Source: Adiantum capillus-veneris
Lineage: Eukaryota; Streptophyta; Polypodiopsida; Polypodiales; Pteridaceae
Assembly: GCA_014529385.2 (NCBI GenBank)
Contig: CM043971.1
Coordinates: 55,785,209-55,849,208, forward strand
Length of the DNA: 64,000 nucleotides
Direction of reading: 5' to 3'
Part shown: piece after piece, positions 60,266 to 64,000 of the stretch
Layout of the letters: each line of letters begins with the position of its first letter
How positions within the stretch are numbered: position 1 is the first letter of the stretch
Position numbers and translations under genes: made by a program
The notes under the pieces: model-generated
What the model saw: the letters and a program-made list of their open reading frames with translations, nothing else
Database searches by the model: none
What the model was told of the DNA's origin: nothing

Positions 60266-60673
60266 AGTTGGTACGGTACTTGTCTTTCATTGGCCTTAAA
60301 TCTCATGTGAGATCCTACATGGATAGCATGTAGGAGGCGTATACATGATATGGTTTTTTTTGAAAAGTTTATGTAAAAACAAAGGGAACTCTACCGAAAT
60401 TTTTGCGCATGGGAGCATGGTTGATTTTGGTGCTGCTCGCTTTCTTGGGCAGAGGGCAGGAAGTCTGGCTGTGGCTGTGTCCATCTTTTAACTGGGCACA
60501 GGCCAGGCTACCTACCTTCTGTCCAAGAAAAAAAAATTCTGTTATGGTCGTCGCTATCTGTGTCGCTATCTGCGTCGCAAATAGCGACAGGTTCACAGGG
60601 ACGCAGATATCGACGCACATAGTGACGCAGTGCATCGATATCTACGTCGATGACACCTTTTTTTGTTGTAGTG

Positions 60674-60676
60674 CGA
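60674..60676. repeat. CACTA target-site duplication, right copy
   Basis: CGA, as at 55858-55860. Confidence 0.75.
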
Positions 60677-61065
60677 CTGTGGGTCAATCCAAGCCTATAT
60701 ACAAAAAATCTCCAAAGCCAATGTCCTCGTTACCCAACAAACCGGGAGAACCTTGTGTGTAGGACGCGTGTGTTGTTGTTTTAAACTAATACTTATGCAT
60801 AAAAGAACATAACAATTCAAAAGTCAGATTGGCTTTACACAAAGGACAAGGATTAGCACAAAAACAACTCAGTCTTTGATTCATTCTAATGATTTGTAAA
60901 TAGGATAGTTAAAAACAATTGATACTAAAGTGACAGAGGCCAAGCATGTCGGTGATGGATAGCAACAAAGCCAAAAAGATCCTATGTAAAGATAGAATTC
61001 TCATGTGTATCCATATAAACAAGACAACAGATTTGTTAGCCTTGAATACGTATTACAGGTGTCAA
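60677..61065. other. Probable continuation of repeat copy A
   Basis: The sequence between the CACTA end and the start of copy B. It has no features of its own and is inferred to be the tail of the interrupted unit. Confidence 0.45.
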
Positions 61066-63118
61066 GGAACCTATCAGTTGTTATCCATGTCCTACTTAAA
61101 ACCTTTGAACACTTATAACTACCATCCATGAAGAATTTAATTCACCAAGTATTCATTCTCAACAAAATATAATGATACTGTCATAGTGAGACCTGGAGGC
61201 CATCATTCCATTTTATTAGGTAAAATGTGTGTTTCAAAGAATTTACAAAGTTTATTATAGGCTTGTGATTAGAAGGCCATTACCCCTTCCAATCCAAGTT
61301 ATATCTTTATAATAGGTTATAAAAGTAGCTAGTTAACCCTATTCTTTAAAGAAATTATACATAATAATTAGATTAAATTCTAATGAGAGCATCCCTTCTT
61401 ATCTGAGTGTCTTACCATTTTTTTATCCTATGAAGCTCTTTTTGTCAATTGTTTACAAGCTTTAAGATGTCCTTGTTCTGTAAATGAAAATAAAAAATGA
61501 TGTGATCACATCTTAGTCACAACCATCTATGGGCCAGTATTTCGGAGCAAACTTTTTAGCTAAAACTACTTACAATCTAAAGTGGTTTTTTGTAATCAAC
61601 AAGTAGACCTAGTATTTTACATGTGCTATAAGCAAGATCCTCAACCAGCTACTATCCAACCCATTAGTGAGGTCCACTCATAGTGTTCTAAAAGAAATGC
61701 AGCCACTACCCAGATGTAGGTGACAGTTTGTGCCAAGCCGACCTTTCATCTGAGGAATACATTTTCCCTTTGGATTCAATAAAACCATATGCTGACACCC
61801 AACAGGCTTTGCTTCCAATATGCTTTATCCAAAACTACTTTAAAAACCAAGTCACTAATATGAAAAAATTGTCAGTAGCCAGGTATCACAACTTAACAGA
61901 AACCATAAGAGAGTAGGTGATCCAAGAGGACCCACTTTATACCTACCGTAGGGTATAGTATTTGAACGGTTAAAGTTGGAAGGCTAAATAGCACTATATC
62001 AGCAAGGTATTGTGAGCCCACCGAAGTCCAAGCATTGCCAGGTCATATAACCCTATTAGTTTCAAAGTAAAGGACCAGAATTCCTATAAACAATAGATCA
62101 GCCTAACATGAGTCGAAACTCATAACTAAAATCCGTTTTATTATCTAGGAGAAGCAAACCCTGGTAATCAGACCAAAGCAAGCCCAGTCCTAGGTTAAGT
62201 TTAGATTAAAGTATCAAACCATTCTCGTTGTTCCAATTCAAAGTGAGTAACACCATGTAGTAAGGTGAAAAACTGAGAAGCGGCTCATTCAAGGCTCAAA
62301 CATTTACCAACTCTGAGGTTTCCAAAGTGTTTGAAACATGTTGATACCTGATGCACAAAAAAAATGCCAAAAATTATCATCAAAACCATAAATGCCACAG
62401 CTAGTAATTAGAGCTCCTTAGGGGATTATGACTACATAGTAAAAAAAAAACTTTTGCAGATTATCAGATATCAAAGAGAAACACAAAAATAGTTTTAATG
62501 AACCCAATTGGATAGAAGTCATCTTTAAAAAATCCAACCCACCACTAGCTTGACAACACAATCAATCAGTCAAAGCATTAAGCTTCATGGCATGGATTTA
62601 CATTTTTTTATCCAGAAATAGAAAAACAATGTCAGCTTTAAGCCAACATTAAACAGTCAAGGAAGAAATGGTCAAAATATACATAAAAACCACTTCAAGA
62701 TGTCCGACAACATCCTGTGAAACCATCATCACAGTCTCACCGAGATTCTATTGTAGGTCAGCAAGAAAACCAGTGACCCTATCCATGAAAATTAATACTG
62801 TGATTCATGGCAAAGTGGGGGGAAAAAACCACCTAGCCAGTAGATTCACACTCTAGTACAGCTCAAGAAAAAACCAAAGCTGAAACCATAGCAAAATTTG
62901 GTTTAGCACAGCCATTAAGTACACCATAGGCAACCATATACTGTGAATTTTAACCTTTGTTAAACCCATTAGATTTATTCCTACGGTAAAAAGATTTCTA
63001 ATATAGCAAAAACTCCATGAATGGAGCAATAAGTGACAATGCTAATAGAGAGGCTTATACTCCACTCGGAGTTTTAAGAATTTGTTAGTAGCCAGTAGAG
63101 TATAGTACGGATGTCATT
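61066..63118. repeat. Long repeat unit, copy B
   Basis: Collinear with 53529-55592 (for example CCATCATTCCATTTTATTAGG and CAGGTCATATAACCCTATTAG occur in both), differing by many substitutions and small gaps. It stops abruptly at about 63118, where copy C begins at an internal point of the unit. Confidence 0.85.
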
Positions 63119-64000
63119 GAAATAGTTTCAATGAACCCTTTAGCAATTGGATAGAAGTCCGCTAAAAACATTCCACCCTAGCACTAGCTTGACAACACAA
63201 TCAATCAGTCAAAGCATTAAGATTCACATGGCATGGATTTACATTTTTTTATCGAGAAAGAGAAAAAAAAATCAGCTTAAAGCCACCATGAACCAGTCAA
63301 GGCAGAAATTCTTAAAAAATATATAAAAACCACTTCAAGATGTTCAAAACCATCCTGTGAAACCATCAGATTCTTTCCCAGATCCTATTGTAGGTCAGTA
63401 AGCAAAACCAGCGACCCTAACCATAAAAAGTAATGCCATGATTTATGGAAAAGTGGGGGGCAAAACCAGCTAGCCAGTAGATCCACACCAGAGTACAGCT
63501 CGAGAAAAAACCAGAGCCAAAAGCATAGAAAAATTTGGTTTGGCACAGCCATTAAGTACACCATAGGAAACCATATACTGTGAATTTTAACCTTTGTTAA
63601 ACCCAGTAGATTTATTCCAATGATAATAAGAGTTGTAATGTAGCAAAAAATCCACGAATCTCAATGGAGCAATAAGTGACAATGCTAACATAGAGGATTA
63701 TACTCCATTCAGAGCTTAAAGGCTTTGTAGCCACTAGAGTAAAGTATGGATGTCATTCCAAATTGATTGTTATTTGCATGCTTATAGCGGTCTCAATGGA
63801 TGGTCTTCAAATGAATAGTCCAACCAAGAGTAGTCCGTTTGTGAGAAAAAATGATCTTGAAATCATAAGAATGGATAGAAATTAAACAAGGGCAAATAAT
63901 TTTGGATTTACCTACAACCTGAAACCAGTAAAGTCAAAGATTGCAGTAGCTGTGAGCAGGATGGAAATCTATAGAGAAGAAAATGCCACCTAACACCTGT
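63119..64000. repeat. Long repeat unit, partial copy C
   Basis: Begins at the position equivalent to 54958 of copy A (ATAGTTTCAATGAACCC) and runs to the window end, collinear with 54958 to about 55840. An internal block of about 630 bp is therefore tandemly duplicated between B and C. Confidence 0.85.

Overview
This window is nuclear DNA of a land plant, most likely a flowering plant. The evidence is one well-preserved 15-exon respiratory burst oxidase (RBOH, plant NADPH oxidase) gene, remnants of a polyphenol oxidase and a B3-domain protein, and a dense layer of plant-type transposons: Copia and Gypsy LTR elements, L1-type LINEs, a CACTA/EnSpm element, a Mutator-type MITE and a tRNA-derived SINE. 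Very long (GA)n, (GT)n and (TA)n tracts are unusually common. The species cannot be fixed from sequence alone; an early-diverging angiosperm such as Amborella is only a guess.

Layout. 1-2.3 kb is a mosaic of Gypsy and Copia fossils. 3.1-6.6 kb holds two neighbouring segments bounded by inverted repeats, each carrying a decayed host-gene piece (polyphenol oxidase with a retropepsin fossil, then a B3 domain). 7.286-13.250 kb is a full-length but dead L1 LINE with an 11-bp target duplication. 14.0-14.7 kb holds Copia scraps. 14.9-28.9 kb is a minus-strand Copia element split by a younger minus-strand Gypsy element (18.720-27.625 kb) with nearly identical 1593-bp LTRs and a 5-bp target duplication. 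30.0-30.5 kb is a Mutator-type MITE with a perfect 9-bp target duplication.

30.801-41.400 kb (minus) is the RBOH gene, the only gene in the window that looks functional. All 15 exons splice at GT/AG sites into one 922-residue frame. Its largest intron holds a truncated LINE, a second LINE ORF1 remnant and a SINE. Intron 4 contains tandem copies of the following exon's splice acceptor.

42-53 kb is gene-poor. It has a short truncated LINE with a 12-bp target duplication, three foldback (hairpin) elements, a Copia protease scrap, an unrecognised decayed coding region at 45.5-47.6 kb, and long microsatellites. From 53.5 kb to the end is a tandem array of a noncoding unit of about 2.7 kb, interrupted by a 4.8-kb CACTA element (55.861-60.673 kb, 3-bp target duplication). 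That element carries fragments of a TNP2-like transposase and a Ptta/En/Spm second gene, with microsatellites expanded inside it.

There is no operon-like cooperation here. The window is a single signalling gene (superoxide production at the plasma membrane) embedded in several generations of mobile elements, whose order can be read from nesting and target-site duplications. Splice sites, domains and duplications were all read by eye; no database search was run.
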